Source of the DNA: a virus
Direction: 5' to 3' (one strand)
Length of the DNA: 63,879 nt
IMG/VR virus record: IMGVR_UViG_3300044971_001666
Span: 1 to 63,879 of that record
Shown: one piece after another, positions 46,332 through 55,216 of the stretch
Numbering within the stretch: position 1 is the stretch's first letter
How the letters are laid out: each line of letters begins with the position of its first letter
Position numbers and translations under genes: made by a program
The notes under the pieces: generated by a model
The model's input: the letters and a program-made list of their open reading frames with translations, nothing else
Databases searched by the model: none
What the model was told of the DNA's origin: nothing

Positions 46332-47026
46332 GTATAGCAATTGGAGAAGAAACATCAATAGAATCGGTACTTACAAGCGTTAAGGAAGAGTTGGAATTAA
46401 CCAACACCACTACTCAAGACTTTTATTTACGCAGACTAATTAAAGAAACTGAACGCAACATATTTTCGCTTGACCAAACTATTCAAAACAGCGAAATTTT
46501 AGATATTACGAACAATATGGCGAAATTACCATGCGAGTTTGTAATGTTTAATATTGCGGGCGGAATTAGATTTATAGGCGTGGACAACTTGCCTTATGGA
46601 GAATATATAAGACCGACAAATATTAGAAGACCATTTTTTACCAATAATGCTAATTACGGTTGGAGTACAGTTCAGCAAAACAAAAACTGTTTACATTTTG
46701 ACGGTTATTATAATGGAATAGAAAACTCGTTACCTAGTAACAAGGTAGAGATTAGCGGGCTGTTTTTAAGAAAGAACGACTTAGGAGGTATGTATATTCC
46801 TTTACTTCACGAAAGACCTTTAATAGATTCAGTTTGTTATAAATTTATACGCTCAAGAATAAACAATAGGCAATACGGATTTATTTTAGCCCAAATGGAA
46901 GATTATAAAAGAGCAGCAAGTTGGGGAATAAAAGCAGTAACAGCAAAAAGCAAAATGCTAGATGCAAATCAAAAACAAATATTAGCACAAGTTTGGAATC
47001 AATTACTACCGAATGGCACAAGATAA
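46328..47026 (+). CDS. Putative head-tail adaptor (ring) protein 3
   Basis: A 232 aa protein, overlapping the previous gene by 4 nt and the next by 14 nt. Mixed alpha/beta with aromatic segments. Such tight overlap fits subunits needed together for tail assembly. Confidence 0.5.
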   Translation: MSIAIGEETSIESVLTSVKEELELTNTTTQDFYLRRLIKETERNIFSLDQTIQNSEILDITNNMAKLPCEFVMFNIAGGIRFIGVDNLPYGEYIRPTNIRRPFFTNNANYGWSTVQQNKNCLHFDGYYNGIENSLPSNKVEISGLFLRKNDLGGMYIPLLHERPLIDSVCYKFIRSRINNRQYGFILAQMEDYKRAASWGIKAVTAKSKMLDANQKQILAQVWNQLLPNGTR

Positions 47027-50000
47027 CGACATAGTACAAAATATAAATACCTTTAAAGGAGGTATGAATAAAGATTTGGCGCAAGAAAATATTCCAAACG
47101 AACAATACCTTGACGCTAATGATATAAAAGTAACATCAGACGAAGAAAACAATATAGTTCGTATTGGAGGGGCTAATTCTATGCTAACATTTTCTTTGCC
47201 TAATAGTAAAACAAATAATACAAACCAAATTTTTTCTGCAAGACTAGATGTATCTGCAATAAACATAGACCATACTTTTACTGCTTATGGACTAATTTAT
47301 GGGGCGTTTTCAAGCATGGGAGCGACACAAGAACTAAGGGCGATTGACTTGCAAGCACAAATAGAATCTGCGACTACTTTTACTGTTGATATAGTAAGTA
47401 TTTCAGACGGTATGGCAAATTGTTTAATGTATGTAGCAGGGGAATTTCAAACCTTAGTTTTAACTTTAAAAATTGGAAGTGGTGCAACCAAAACAATGGT
47501 TGTATTACAAGAAAACTACAATTATATAGGTGCTAGTTATGCTGATGTAGTTTGTGCTAAAGCAATAGGCGATGACTTGTTTATGCTTGTAGATATAAAT
47601 GGAACAGGAATGATTGCAGTAGCTAAAAAAGACGAAGCAAACAACACTTGGACTACTACAAGACTACTTCAAACCACTAAATTAAACTTTGACAAAAACA
47701 ATGTTACCTTTTTAAAACTAGAACAAAATAACAGTTACATAAATTTATATTGGGTAGATGGCTCTGATAAACCTAGATGTTTTAGTATTTTAAAACAAGA
47801 CACTTGGGTTACAGATAGCGCATTAAGATATTCAATAACTGATTTTGTTACTGGAAATTTAGAAGCGTTGTATCAATACGGAACAGTTGAGCAACAAACC
47901 TCACTACAAGTATTTAACAATCAAACTAGAGTTACTGATGTAGTAGTAAATGATACTGCGGGGTTTTTTACGGTAGGTAATAAACAGCTTGGTATCAGAT
48001 ACAAAATAGGCGGTAGCTATACAGAAACAAGCCTTTTAACCAACCCGTTTCCAATATTTTTAAGAGAGCAAACAGATTTTGAAGGTGGTGGTGGAACTCC
48101 AAACACCGATACTACTAAATCATTGACTATTACCATTGATAAAGCAAAAGATAATTTATATCAGTATTTTCAAGTAGTAGTAATAGACCAAATCGGATTA
48201 TCAAAAAGCGCATTTGTATTAGGAGATTTCCCAATATTGGGGGAAACTTTTTCTATGACTGTTTTAGGAAATGAAAATAAGCAGTTTTTAGATATAAATG
48301 AATTATTGGTTGTTTCGCCAATTATACAGACAGCGCACCTAAACGAAATAATGGAGAATAAATATTTCTTAGGTAGAGTTGAAACAGCTAGTAGTTATTA
48401 TCCTGACATAGCTGAATGGGTTGAAAATACAGTTTTTGCAAGCGGAAATATTAGCATAGTAGCAACGGAAATTGATGCTGTGGGTGGAATTGATGTTACT
48501 GATGATATTATTCCTGATAGAGAATATTACAACGTATCAAATTGTTTAAACACTGTTGGTTATATGTATAATGAACTATACAGATTTGGGCTAAAAGTTT
48601 ACTTTAAAAGCGGAGTAGTTCAAACTTACTTTGGTGCGGACATAAAAATAGAAGCTGATATTACAAGTAAATTAGGTAATTTAACAAATGCTGCGGGTAC
48701 AAAAGTTTATGTTTACTCACCAAGAATAAATTCAATAAATTTTGGGACTGCGCCTAGTATAGATGGGATTTCGTTTTCCGATGCAGTAGAAACAGTAGAG
48801 GTAGTTAGGCAAGAATGTATTAACGACATTATTGATACGGGTTATTCATTAGTTTCTTTTGATAAGTTTGGTGCGGGTTCGCCTACTATAATATATCATG
48901 TGCTTGGCAATCCTTTTATAAACACCTTTAACTTAAATAGTGGAGGAACAAATGGAAGTGGTAAAAGTCAAAATGGGATTGATTACAATAAAGCAATATT
49001 TGTTTCTTGGGGTCAAATAATTTCAAATGTAAAAATAAACAAAGATATGTTTATTAGGAACTTTGGACAGCCTACTAAGTATAATCTTTATTCTGTTTCA
49101 TCCCCTTGGACAACAGACCAACAAAAGCAAGAGTTTACTGGCTTCTTCAAAACAGTACCCGCACCCGAAATAAGAACAATGAATAACGGTAATTATGTTG
49201 CAAATCAAGGGCAGTATAAAATAGATAATACTAATTATATAACTAACCAATCCGATGTTTCAAGCAACGTAACAGTTCCTTATTTAGATTACAACAACAA
49301 TGTATTGGGTTTTGTTTTTACAACAGAAGCGGGTCAAGAAATTAACTACATAAACACAAACCTTGATTACTTAGACGGTCTTTTTGTTTATAGTAACTAT
49401 GTTTATTGTGGAATGTATTGTCAGTTTTATAGAGGATTAGATAATACTAGATATGGCAGTAAATATAACGGACAGTATTTTAGCACAGGAACTTTTATTG
49501 ACGTGTCAAGCGCATCTGTAACAAACAAAGTGTTTTGGGGTGGTGATGTTTACACTCAAAAGAATTTCCATAAAATGAACTTTGGGAATGTAACCCAAAA
49601 CAAAGACAGAGGTGTAGGGTATTATACACAAAATAGAATAAACACCCAACTTTGCTATACTAATAGTGCAACGCAAAAAACATATCCACTAAATACTAAG
49701 GTACTTAACGAATGGCTTATACAAGATGGCGAAGCAGACCTTAGACTTTACGATGGAAGTTTCACAAACTTAAATACTTTACGAACCTCACAAGCATTTA
49801 ACCCAAATATTCCCGAAGTAACAGATTACTTTTCAACAGTATTTTGGAGTGAACAAAAACTAGAAGGTGATTTATCAGACCCTTACCGAGTTTTTAAATT
49901 CTCGAATCAAAAAGCCTTTGAAATGTCAGATGGCATTTTAACAGGAATATATAGAATAAGAGAAGTTTTAGCTATTATTCAAGAAAGAGGTTTTAAAGTA

Positions 50001-51041
50001 CAGCCAATTAGCCCAAATGTAGCAATACAAGGACAAGATGTTTCTGATATTATATTAGGAACGGGAACTGTTATGGGAACAAAAGAGATGTCTATTTCTC
50101 GTAATGGGGCGAAGTACAAAACATCAAGCACTTGGTATTTATCAAAAAGCGGTACTGAATATATAGCTTTTTACGATAGTGATAACAAAAAGATAATTCG
50201 TTACGGAGTAGATGGAATAAAACAGATTTCAGAAACAAACTTTGTAGCAAACTTTTTACTAAATAATACAAGATATTTAGATGGCGAATATTCAATGTAT
50301 GTAGGCTACAACCCTTATACAGACGAAGTATTATTTATTGCAAAAGCTGACTTAGGTTCAGTTTATAATGGTGCAAGTAATTATACTGCGGGTCAAATAG
50401 CATGGCAAAAAGCTAGAGATAATACGAGTAACTTTGATTACGATGATAGTAAATATTATTTCCAAGCACTAATTAACAATACCAATGTTGCCCTAAATTA
50501 CACTGGTTCAACTTTCAATACTTGGAAAGAATACAGAAACTCAAATTTTATGTTAGCATTTAACGAGAAGTGGAATATGTTCTCAACTTTCTATACTTTT
50601 AAGCCTAGAATAACCGCCCCTTATTTAAATAAAATGATTGGATTTTTCCCTTTCACACAAGGAGGGGTAGCAGGAACTAGATTATTAGAATACGATAATG
50701 GAAATGATGCAACCTATATTCAAGGTGTTACAAAATATCCTATGGTAGAAATTTCAATAGCAAAAGAACCAAACATATTTAAAAGATTTTTAAAGAGTTG
50801 GATAAATATTGAAGACGGAGTGCCAAATAGAGTTATTACAACAACCGACAATGGAACTGCTGCAAACATTACAAGTTTCACTGAAAGACGAGATAGAGTT
50901 TTGTTTAATATTTTAAAAGATTTTTACGGAACGGGAAAAAGAGTGGGCGGTAATAAAATCAAACTAAAATTATATTTTTTATTTAATCAAAAAATACATA
51001 ATTTTGTAAGCACAATAATTTTAAAATTTAGGAAGCCATGA
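47013..51041 (+). CDS. Tail hub/stabilisation (muzzle-like) protein, 1342 aa
   Basis: The N-terminus has INTFKGGMNKDLAQENIP, then EQYLDANDIKVTSDEENN, which resembles the beginning of crAss-like tail stabilisation or muzzle proteins and P22-type tail hub proteins ('f.GG.n.d......p..qy.da.N......'). The rest is a long beta-rich body with many aromatic, Gly and Asn residues. It would form the wide lower tail structure. Similarity is recalled, not computed. Confidence 0.65.
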   Translation: MAQDNDIVQNINTFKGGMNKDLAQENIPNEQYLDANDIKVTSDEENNIVRIGGANSMLTFSLPNSKTNNTNQIFSARLDVSAINIDHTFTAYGLIYGAFSSMGATQELRAIDLQAQIESATTFTVDIVSISDGMANCLMYVAGEFQTLVLTLKIGSGATKTMVVLQENYNYIGASYADVVCAKAIGDDLFMLVDINGTGMIAVAKKDEANNTWTTTRLLQTTKLNFDKNNVTFLKLEQNNSYINLYWVDGSDKPRCFSILKQDTWVTDSALRYSITDFVTGNLEALYQYGTVEQQTSLQVFNNQTRVTDVVVNDTAGFFTVGNKQLGIRYKIGGSYTETSLLTNPFPIFLREQTDFEGGGGTPNTDTTKSLTITIDKAKDNLYQYFQVVVIDQIGLSKSAFVLGDFPILGETFSMTVLGNENKQFLDINELLVVSPIIQTAHLNEIMENKYFLGRVETASSYYPDIAEWVENTVFASGNISIVATEIDAVGGIDVTDDIIPDREYYNVSNCLNTVGYMYNELYRFGLKVYFKSGVVQTYFGADIKIEADITSKLGNLTNAAGTKVYVYSPRINSINFGTAPSIDGISFSDAVETVEVVRQECINDIIDTGYSLVSFDKFGAGSPTIIYHVLGNPFINTFNLNSGGTNGSGKSQNGIDYNKAIFVSWGQIISNVKINKDMFIRNFGQPTKYNLYSVSSPWTTDQQKQEFTGFFKTVPAPEIRTMNNGNYVANQGQYKIDNTNYITNQSDVSSNVTVPYLDYNNNVLGFVFTTEAGQEINYINTNLDYLDGLFVYSNYVYCGMYCQFYRGLDNTRYGSKYNGQYFSTGTFIDVSSASVTNKVFWGGDVYTQKNFHKMNFGNVTQNKDRGVGYYTQNRINTQLCYTNSATQKTYPLNTKVLNEWLIQDGEADLRLYDGSFTNLNTLRTSQAFNPNIPEVTDYFSTVFWSEQKLEGDLSDPYRVFKFSNQKAFEMSDGILTGIYRIREVLAIIQERGFKVQPISPNVAIQGQDVSDIILGTGTVMGTKEMSISRNGAKYKTSSTWYLSKSGTEYIAFYDSDNKKIIRYGVDGIKQISETNFVANFLLNNTRYLDGEYSMYVGYNPYTDEVLFIAKADLGSVYNGASNYTAGQIAWQKARDNTSNFDYDDSKYYFQALINNTNVALNYTGSTFNTWKEYRNSNFMLAFNEKWNMFSTFYTFKPRITAPYLNKMIGFFPFTQGGVAGTRLLEYDNGNDATYIQGVTKYPMVEISIAKEPNIFKRFLKSWINIEDGVPNRVITTTDNGTAANITSFTERRDRVLFNILKDFYGTGKRVGGNKIKLKLYFLFNQKIHNFVSTIILKFRKP

Positions 51042-51361
51042 AAATAGATGACCCAAATCAAGTAAACTACTTTATAAACCAACAAAATAGTATAAACATG
51101 GGTGGCGAAATAAACCCTATAATCAGCAATGTTGCACCAACTTCGGCAACAGTACCAAAAGGTTCTTATATCTATGCGATTAAAGCTGACGGTGCTGCAA
51201 ACTTAGTTTTAAGTGGGATTTCTGACCCTAATGCTGACGCATATACGCTTACGGGCGGGAATGTTACAATTCTAGCGGGTGATGTTTTTTATATTCCTTG
51301 CAGCACATTTGTAATAGTTAGCGGAAAATACATAGCTTACTTACGCTCAAAAAGTTTATAA
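51038..51361 (+). CDS. Small virion or fibre-associated protein, 107 aa
   Basis: Overlaps the tail hub gene by 4 nt. The N-terminal third is helical, and the rest is a small beta domain (GSYIYAIKADGAANLVLSGI). Possibly a fibre base or head-fibre protein. Confidence 0.5.
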   Translation: MKIDDPNQVNYFINQQNSINMGGEINPIISNVAPTSATVPKGSYIYAIKADGAANLVLSGISDPNADAYTLTGGNVTILAGDVFYIPCSTFVIVSGKYIAYLRSKSL

Positions 51362-51363
51362 TT

Positions 51364-52197
51364 ATGCTAGGGCTAGGATTAGGACTTAATAGAGGTGGAT
51401 ATAAAAAAGCGATTGACCCAGCAGCAGCAGCATTTATAGCAGCAGCGGGAATAACAGACCCTACGCAACAAGCAGCGGTTATTTATTTAACCGATAGTTT
51501 GAAAGGTAATAATAAAGCCCAAAACGCAAGTGGTATTGACTTCTTTAGCGGGTGCTATGCTATTTATCCATTGGTAGGTAGTGCAGCGACACCGCATAGA
51601 TATAATTTGCGAGATGTAGCAACGTTTCTAATTGCTTATGGTGGTACTGTTACACATAATGCAAATGGTATAACTGGAAATGGTGTGAATGGCTTTGGTG
51701 ATACTGGTTTCAGTCCTTTAAATAATGGCTTGCCTTTAGATGATGCAGGAATAGCAGTTTATACACGAACAAGCGCAAATTTAGGAGCTGAATTGGGCGC
51801 AAGTGATGCAGGTATAACTAATGCTTTATTACTACAAACAAGGGCAGGAGGTTTTGCAAATACCAATGTGAACAGTACATCATTTGCAGCTGTTGCCGAA
51901 GCTAGTGGTACTGGTTTTTTTACAGCTGTTAGAAGAAATGCAACAAGTATGCAAATTTATAAGAATGGTGCAAGTATTTTATTAAAAACTAGCAGTGCAG
52001 GAAGTTCGGGAAGAACAGCCAACAACTTGTATCTAATGTGCAATAATGTGAATAGTGTTCCAATTTCTTATAGTGGAAAAAACATTGCTTTTGCTTTGAT
52101 TTTTACAGCAACAAATGCTACATTTACAAATGCAAACATGGCTACACTTTACAATATAATTCAGCAGTATCAAACTTTATTAAGTCGCCAAGTATGA
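51364..52197 (+). CDS. Putative tail fibre protein, 277 aa
   Basis: An N-terminal segment with AAAAFIAAAGITDPTQQAAV followed by KGNNKAQNASGIDFFSGCYA, then a beta-rich body like a concanavalin-type fibre domain (FFTAVRRNATSMQIYKNGAS). I recognise this start as one common in fibre or tail proteins of Bacteroidota phages. Receptor binding is inferred. Confidence 0.65.
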   Translation: MLGLGLGLNRGGYKKAIDPAAAAFIAAAGITDPTQQAAVIYLTDSLKGNNKAQNASGIDFFSGCYAIYPLVGSAATPHRYNLRDVATFLIAYGGTVTHNANGITGNGVNGFGDTGFSPLNNGLPLDDAGIAVYTRTSANLGAELGASDAGITNALLLQTRAGGFANTNVNSTSFAAVAEASGTGFFTAVRRNATSMQIYKNGASILLKTSSAGSSGRTANNLYLMCNNVNSVPISYSGKNIAFALIFTATNATFTNANMATLYNIIQQYQTLLSRQV

Positions 52198-52382
52198 TAG
52201 GTTATAAACTAACAAAAACAAAAGCATTAACACTAATTGGACAAACATTTGATGGTGTAAGTATGTTTAATCCCATTGAAATAAATGGGCAATGGCTAAT
52301 CTTTGAGGGTGAAGTAAACGAATGCACCAATGAAGATTTTATATGGGTTAAAAATTTAACAACAATAGAAATAAATATATAA
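52194..52382 (+). CDS. Small hypothetical protein, 62 aa
   Basis: Start overlaps the previous stop (ATGATAG). Beta-prone, ending in FIWVKNLTTIEINI. Possibly a fibre chaperone or a lysis-cluster gene; nothing specific. Confidence 0.5.
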   Translation: MIGYKLTKTKALTLIGQTFDGVSMFNPIEINGQWLIFEGEVNECTNEDFIWVKNLTTIEINI

Positions 52383-52547
52383 ATGAATAAAAACATTTCT
52401 CTTTTTATAGAAAATTTTTTAGTCTGGGGTGGTGTAATTACTGCTTATGCTATGGCTATTTTACCATTAGTTCAGGTAATAGCTGGGTTAGCTGCATTTG
52501 CCTTTTCACTTTTATCGATTATCAAATTTATAAAAGAGTGGAAATGA
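52383..52547 (+). CDS. Small membrane protein, 54 aa (holin-like)
   Basis: Begins MNKNISLFIENFLVWGGVIT. Two hydrophobic stretches form one or two membrane helices (GGVITAYAMAILPLVQVI and AGLAAFAFSLLSIIKFI), with a short charged end (KEWK). It starts right at the previous stop and overlaps the next start. Size and layout fit a small holin or antiholin. Confidence 0.55.
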   Translation: MNKNISLFIENFLVWGGVITAYAMAILPLVQVIAGLAAFAFSLLSIIKFIKEWK

Positions 52548-53131
52548 TGCTAATAATTAAAAAAGGGCAGCACGTTTGCTTTAATGATGAAGTATGGTTT
52601 ACGTTTGGTAAAAATATTAAAGCCTCTTATATCTTTACAGAAGAAACAATCTATGATTTAAAAAACAACGACCAATATGATTGGTGTAAATTGTTTGGCT
52701 TTACAGATTGCTTGTTACCAAGATTTAGAGTATTAAATACAGAAGATGTTAGGGTTAATACTTGTGATTTTAAAATTAAAATATTAAATAGAGTAGTGGC
52801 TTTCTTTAGACCTGTTCATTGGCAATCAGCTAGATTTGTTTGGAGGTACAATACAGAAAAGCAAGTGTTTGAAAGTACAAGCTATTGTTATGTAAAAGGA
52901 GTTAGGACTTATGATAATAATATTTTTGAAATAAGTCTAAATAATAGAATAGACTTTTGGATTTATAAACAAGCTAAAGATTATCAGTTTATTGTTGAGA
53001 AAGAAAGTAAAATGATATTTGATAAGGTAGAAGAAGCAAAACAAAAAACAAAGCCTTATGGTTATTACTTAGGTTTCTTTTTTGGAGGGAATCAATTAGT
53101 ACCGAATGATATTAAAATAGAAAAGTTATAA
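52544..53131 (+). CDS. Hypothetical protein, 195 aa
   Basis: The ATG at 52544 overlaps the preceding stop (ATGA). Many aromatic residues (Y, F, W) in a beta-rich protein, with a Lys-rich C-terminus. It lies among lysis genes. No family was recognised. Confidence 0.55.
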   Translation: MMLIIKKGQHVCFNDEVWFTFGKNIKASYIFTEETIYDLKNNDQYDWCKLFGFTDCLLPRFRVLNTEDVRVNTCDFKIKILNRVVAFFRPVHWQSARFVWRYNTEKQVFESTSYCYVKGVRTYDNNIFEISLNNRIDFWIYKQAKDYQFIVEKESKMIFDKVEEAKQKTKPYGYYLGFFFGGNQLVPNDIKIEKL

Positions 53132-53133
53132 GC

Positions 53134-53373
53134 ATGAAGAATTTATCCATAAAAAACTACGAAAAGCCAACACCAAAATTTTGGAAGTACATAGCCGATT
53201 TTGGATTATTAATGATACCAACAGTTCAATTGGTTTTAGGCGGTGCGCCCGAAGGCACATTTACATCAACTCAATCTTGGGCGATAAGTAGTATTGTTTC
53301 TGTTGCTGCGGTAGCATTTAAATTTTTAACTAAGTTAATGGGAGGGAAAGAAGATGAAAATAACGAAATCTAG
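53134..53373 (+). CDS. Putative holin, 79 aa
   Basis: Two membrane segments: FWKYIADFGLLMIPTVQLVL and WAISSIVSVAAVAFKFLTKL, with a short charged tail (GGKEDENNEI). It overlaps the lysozyme start by 20 nt. This is the usual holin-endolysin arrangement. Confidence 0.75.
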   Translation: MKNLSIKNYEKPTPKFWKYIADFGLLMIPTVQLVLGGAPEGTFTSTQSWAISSIVSVAAVAFKFLTKLMGGKEDENNEI

Positions 53374-53815
53374 CAATAATTTAATTGAACTTATAAAAGA
53401 GTTTGAAGGATTTAGTGCAGTACCTTATATTTGTCCTGCGGGGGTATGTACGATTGCTTATGGAAGTACAAGATATAGTGATGGTCGCAAAGTATCAATG
53501 ACTGATAATAGGATAACAGTTGAAGCGGGAGTACAGTTATTGAAACAAACTTTAACTCAATACGAATTAGCGGTAGATGCTTATTGTAGAGATGATATTA
53601 ACCAAAATCAATTTGACGCACTTGTTGACTTCGCATATAACTGCGGTAATGGCAATTTAAAGTCTAGCACACTTTTAAAGAAAGTAAATGCTAATCCAAA
53701 CGACCCTACTATTGCAGCCGAATTTGCGAGGTGGAATAAAGGTGGGAATAAAGTATTAGCGGGCTTGACAAGACGTAGGGCTGCGGAGTATAAACTTTAT
53801 AGTAAACCATGCTAA
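53354..53815 (+). CDS. Endolysin, GH24 lysozyme
   Basis: A 153 aa muramidase. Catalytic triad spacing E-8-C-5-T is present: E18, C27, T33 (FEGFSAVPYICPAGVCTIAY), followed by GST. It also has NQNQFDALVDFAYNCG and LAGLTRRRAAEYKLY, typical of the family. No N-terminal membrane anchor, so release should depend on a holin. Confidence 0.93.
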   Translation: MKITKSSNNLIELIKEFEGFSAVPYICPAGVCTIAYGSTRYSDGRKVSMTDNRITVEAGVQLLKQTLTQYELAVDAYCRDDINQNQFDALVDFAYNCGNGNLKSSTLLKKVNANPNDPTIAAEFARWNKGGNKVLAGLTRRRAAEYKLYSKPC

Positions 53816-53875
53816 AAGACATTCTAGCAATATTGATTTCGATTGGATATTGTTTATTATTTAATTAAAAAGAAC

Positions 53876-53983
53876 ATGATTGATTATTCTAAATTTACGA
53901 AACAAGACCTAGTTTCAATAGCTGAATTTAATAAAATAATTAAAAATTACATAAAAATAGTTAAACTTTTAGGAGAAAAATAG
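53876..53983 (+). CDS. Possible small protein, 35 aa
   Basis: A short ORF beginning MIDYSKFTKQDLVSIAEFNK, lysine-rich, ending at the i-spanin start. The compact spacing favours a gene, but the length is too short to be sure. Confidence 0.35.
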   Translation: MIDYSKFTKQDLVSIAEFNKIIKNYIKIVKLLGEK

Positions 53984-53984
53984 T

Positions 53985-54293
53985 ATGACATATAAAGATT
54001 TCTGGATAACAATAGCAATAGTATCGGTACTCTCCTTTATTATTGGAATACAGCTTTGTAGGTACAATCACAAAGAACAGATACCAATAATTTACGACTT
54101 AGAATACTTAACTGATAGTATTTTGGCAGCAAACAAACATTCAGATTCGATAATAGTAAAAATAGAAAAAGAAATAAAATATGAAAAAGGAAAACTTATT
54201 GAAAGGTTTGTTTTTATTGATAGCTTGTCTTTCGATTCAGCTTATAGCTTATGGCAACAATCCGCCCGATTCTATAAACCATACGCTAATTAA
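53985..54293 (+). CDS. Rz-like inner-membrane spanin, 102 aa
   Basis: One N-terminal membrane helix (WITIAIVSVLSFIIGIQL), then a charged helical periplasmic part (EYLTDSILAANKHSDSIIVK) with coiled-coil character. It lies after the lysozyme and overlaps the next gene by 113 nt in another frame, as in Rz/Rz1 arrangements. Confidence 0.65.
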   Translation: MTYKDFWITIAIVSVLSFIIGIQLCRYNHKEQIPIIYDLEYLTDSILAANKHSDSIIVKIEKEIKYEKGKLIERFVFIDSLSFDSAYSLWQQSARFYKPYAN

Positions 54294-54552
54294 CAACTCA
54301 ATCAAATGCTTTGAAGAAGTTAAGGTACTAGGCAGTAGAATAAATAAAACCGACAGCATAAACCTAGAGTTAAAGAAGAAAATAGGCAACCTTGAATTTT
54401 TATCCGACACATTACTTACCTCAAATAAAAGTCTGATAAAAATAAATAACGATAATAAATCAGTAATAGAAACCAAAAACAAATGGATAAAAAGTTTGGC
54501 TTATGCTGTAACTTTTGAAACTATACTTTTAGTGATATTGCTCATAAAATAA
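54181..54552 (+). CDS. Putative spanin: lipobox plus C-terminal membrane helix, 123 aa
   Basis: The N-terminus MKKENLLKGLFLLIAC has a signal peptide with lipobox LIAC (Cys16). The middle is a charged helical segment. The C-terminus (SLAYAVTFETILLVILLIK) is a membrane helix. A lipid-anchored N-terminus and a membrane helix at the other end is the unimolecular spanin layout (like T1 gp11, about 130 aa). It starts inside the Rz-like gene in a different frame. Both spanin types in one phage would be unusual, so one may have another role. Confidence 0.6.
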   Translation: MKKENLLKGLFLLIACLSIQLIAYGNNPPDSINHTLINNSIKCFEEVKVLGSRINKTDSINLELKKKIGNLEFLSDTLLTSNKSLIKINNDNKSVIETKNKWIKSLAYAVTFETILLVILLIK

Positions 54553-54623
54553 TTAGGCTAACGGTTTTTATAAGTAATTGCAAGTGCTTATAATTAATGT
54601 CTATCATGGCAGCACTAATTAAA

Positions 54624-54655
54624 ACACCCCTAACGTGATTGTCGGGGGTTTTTTA
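54624..54655 (+). terminator. Terminator after the lysis genes
   Basis: CACCCCTAACG and GTCGGGGG pair imperfectly around TGATT, followed by a TTTTTT run. It lies between convergent operons. Confidence 0.65.
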
Positions 54656-54817
54656 TTTTGGTCTATTAATTATAAAATATAAATAACTATCGTATCGTAT
54701 CTCGCATCTCCATTGAAAGTATTTCGGAAACAATAAGTAAAAAAATGACATAAATAAATTACATCTTCCCGCTTCATAAGTCATGGCTTGCTCTTTTGTT
54801 ATCATTGGTGTTTTCAT
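54653..54817 (-). CDS. Small hypothetical protein, 54 aa
   Basis: Begins MKTPMITKEQAMTYEAGRCN, then aromatic and hydrophobic (FMSFFYLLFPKYF) and basic. It starts 1 nt after the upstream gene's stop on the minus strand and ends at the convergent terminator. Last gene of the replication operon. Confidence 0.55.
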   Translation of the reverse strand: MKTPMITKEQAMTYEAGRCNLFMSFFYLLFPKYFQWRCEIRYDSYLYFIINRPK

Positions 54818-54818
54818 T

Positions 54819-55214
54819 TTAAAAGTTGTTTAGTTTTTCGTTTATTTCTATTTGTTTTTCTAATTCTTGTATTTTTTCAGCAAATTTTATTTGGTCTTTT
54901 TGCAGCGTTAAACACTTTTGGTTTAAAACTAAATTCTCGTAATTAAACTTAGCGAAAACTTTTGCATTAAACTGTTGCATTTTGTAAAGTATTTCTAAAT
55001 GCTTTACAGCGTTTTCTTTTTGCTTGCCTTGTGATTGTATAGCTTTAACCTCAAACGCTTCTATAAACTCATTAAACTCCCAAAATTCAAGGTATAATTC
55101 TTCATTCTTCTTATTTGAACCAAACAATGCAAAGTAAATGTTTATTTTTTCAAGCATTTCTTTATACTCGGCTGTTCGGATTTTTTCGATTTCTTTGTAT
55201 TCGTTGTATGTCAT
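54819..55214 (-). CDS. Coiled-coil protein, 131 aa
   Basis: Almost wholly helical with heptad-like Leu/Ile spacing, ending in KIQELEKQIEINEKLNNF. It is placed 2 nt after the ATPase gene. No family was recognised. Confidence 0.6.
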   Translation of the reverse strand: MTYNEYKEIEKIRTAEYKEMLEKINIYFALFGSNKKNEELYLEFWEFNEFIEAFEVKAIQSQGKQKENAVKHLEILYKMQQFNAKVFAKFNYENLVLNQKCLTLQKDQIKFAEKIQELEKQIEINEKLNNF

Positions 55215-55216
55215 GG

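Noticed and set aside
53809-53868. 19-codon hydrophobic ORF overlapping the lysozyme stop
   Set aside because: Too short to separate from chance in AT-rich sequence.
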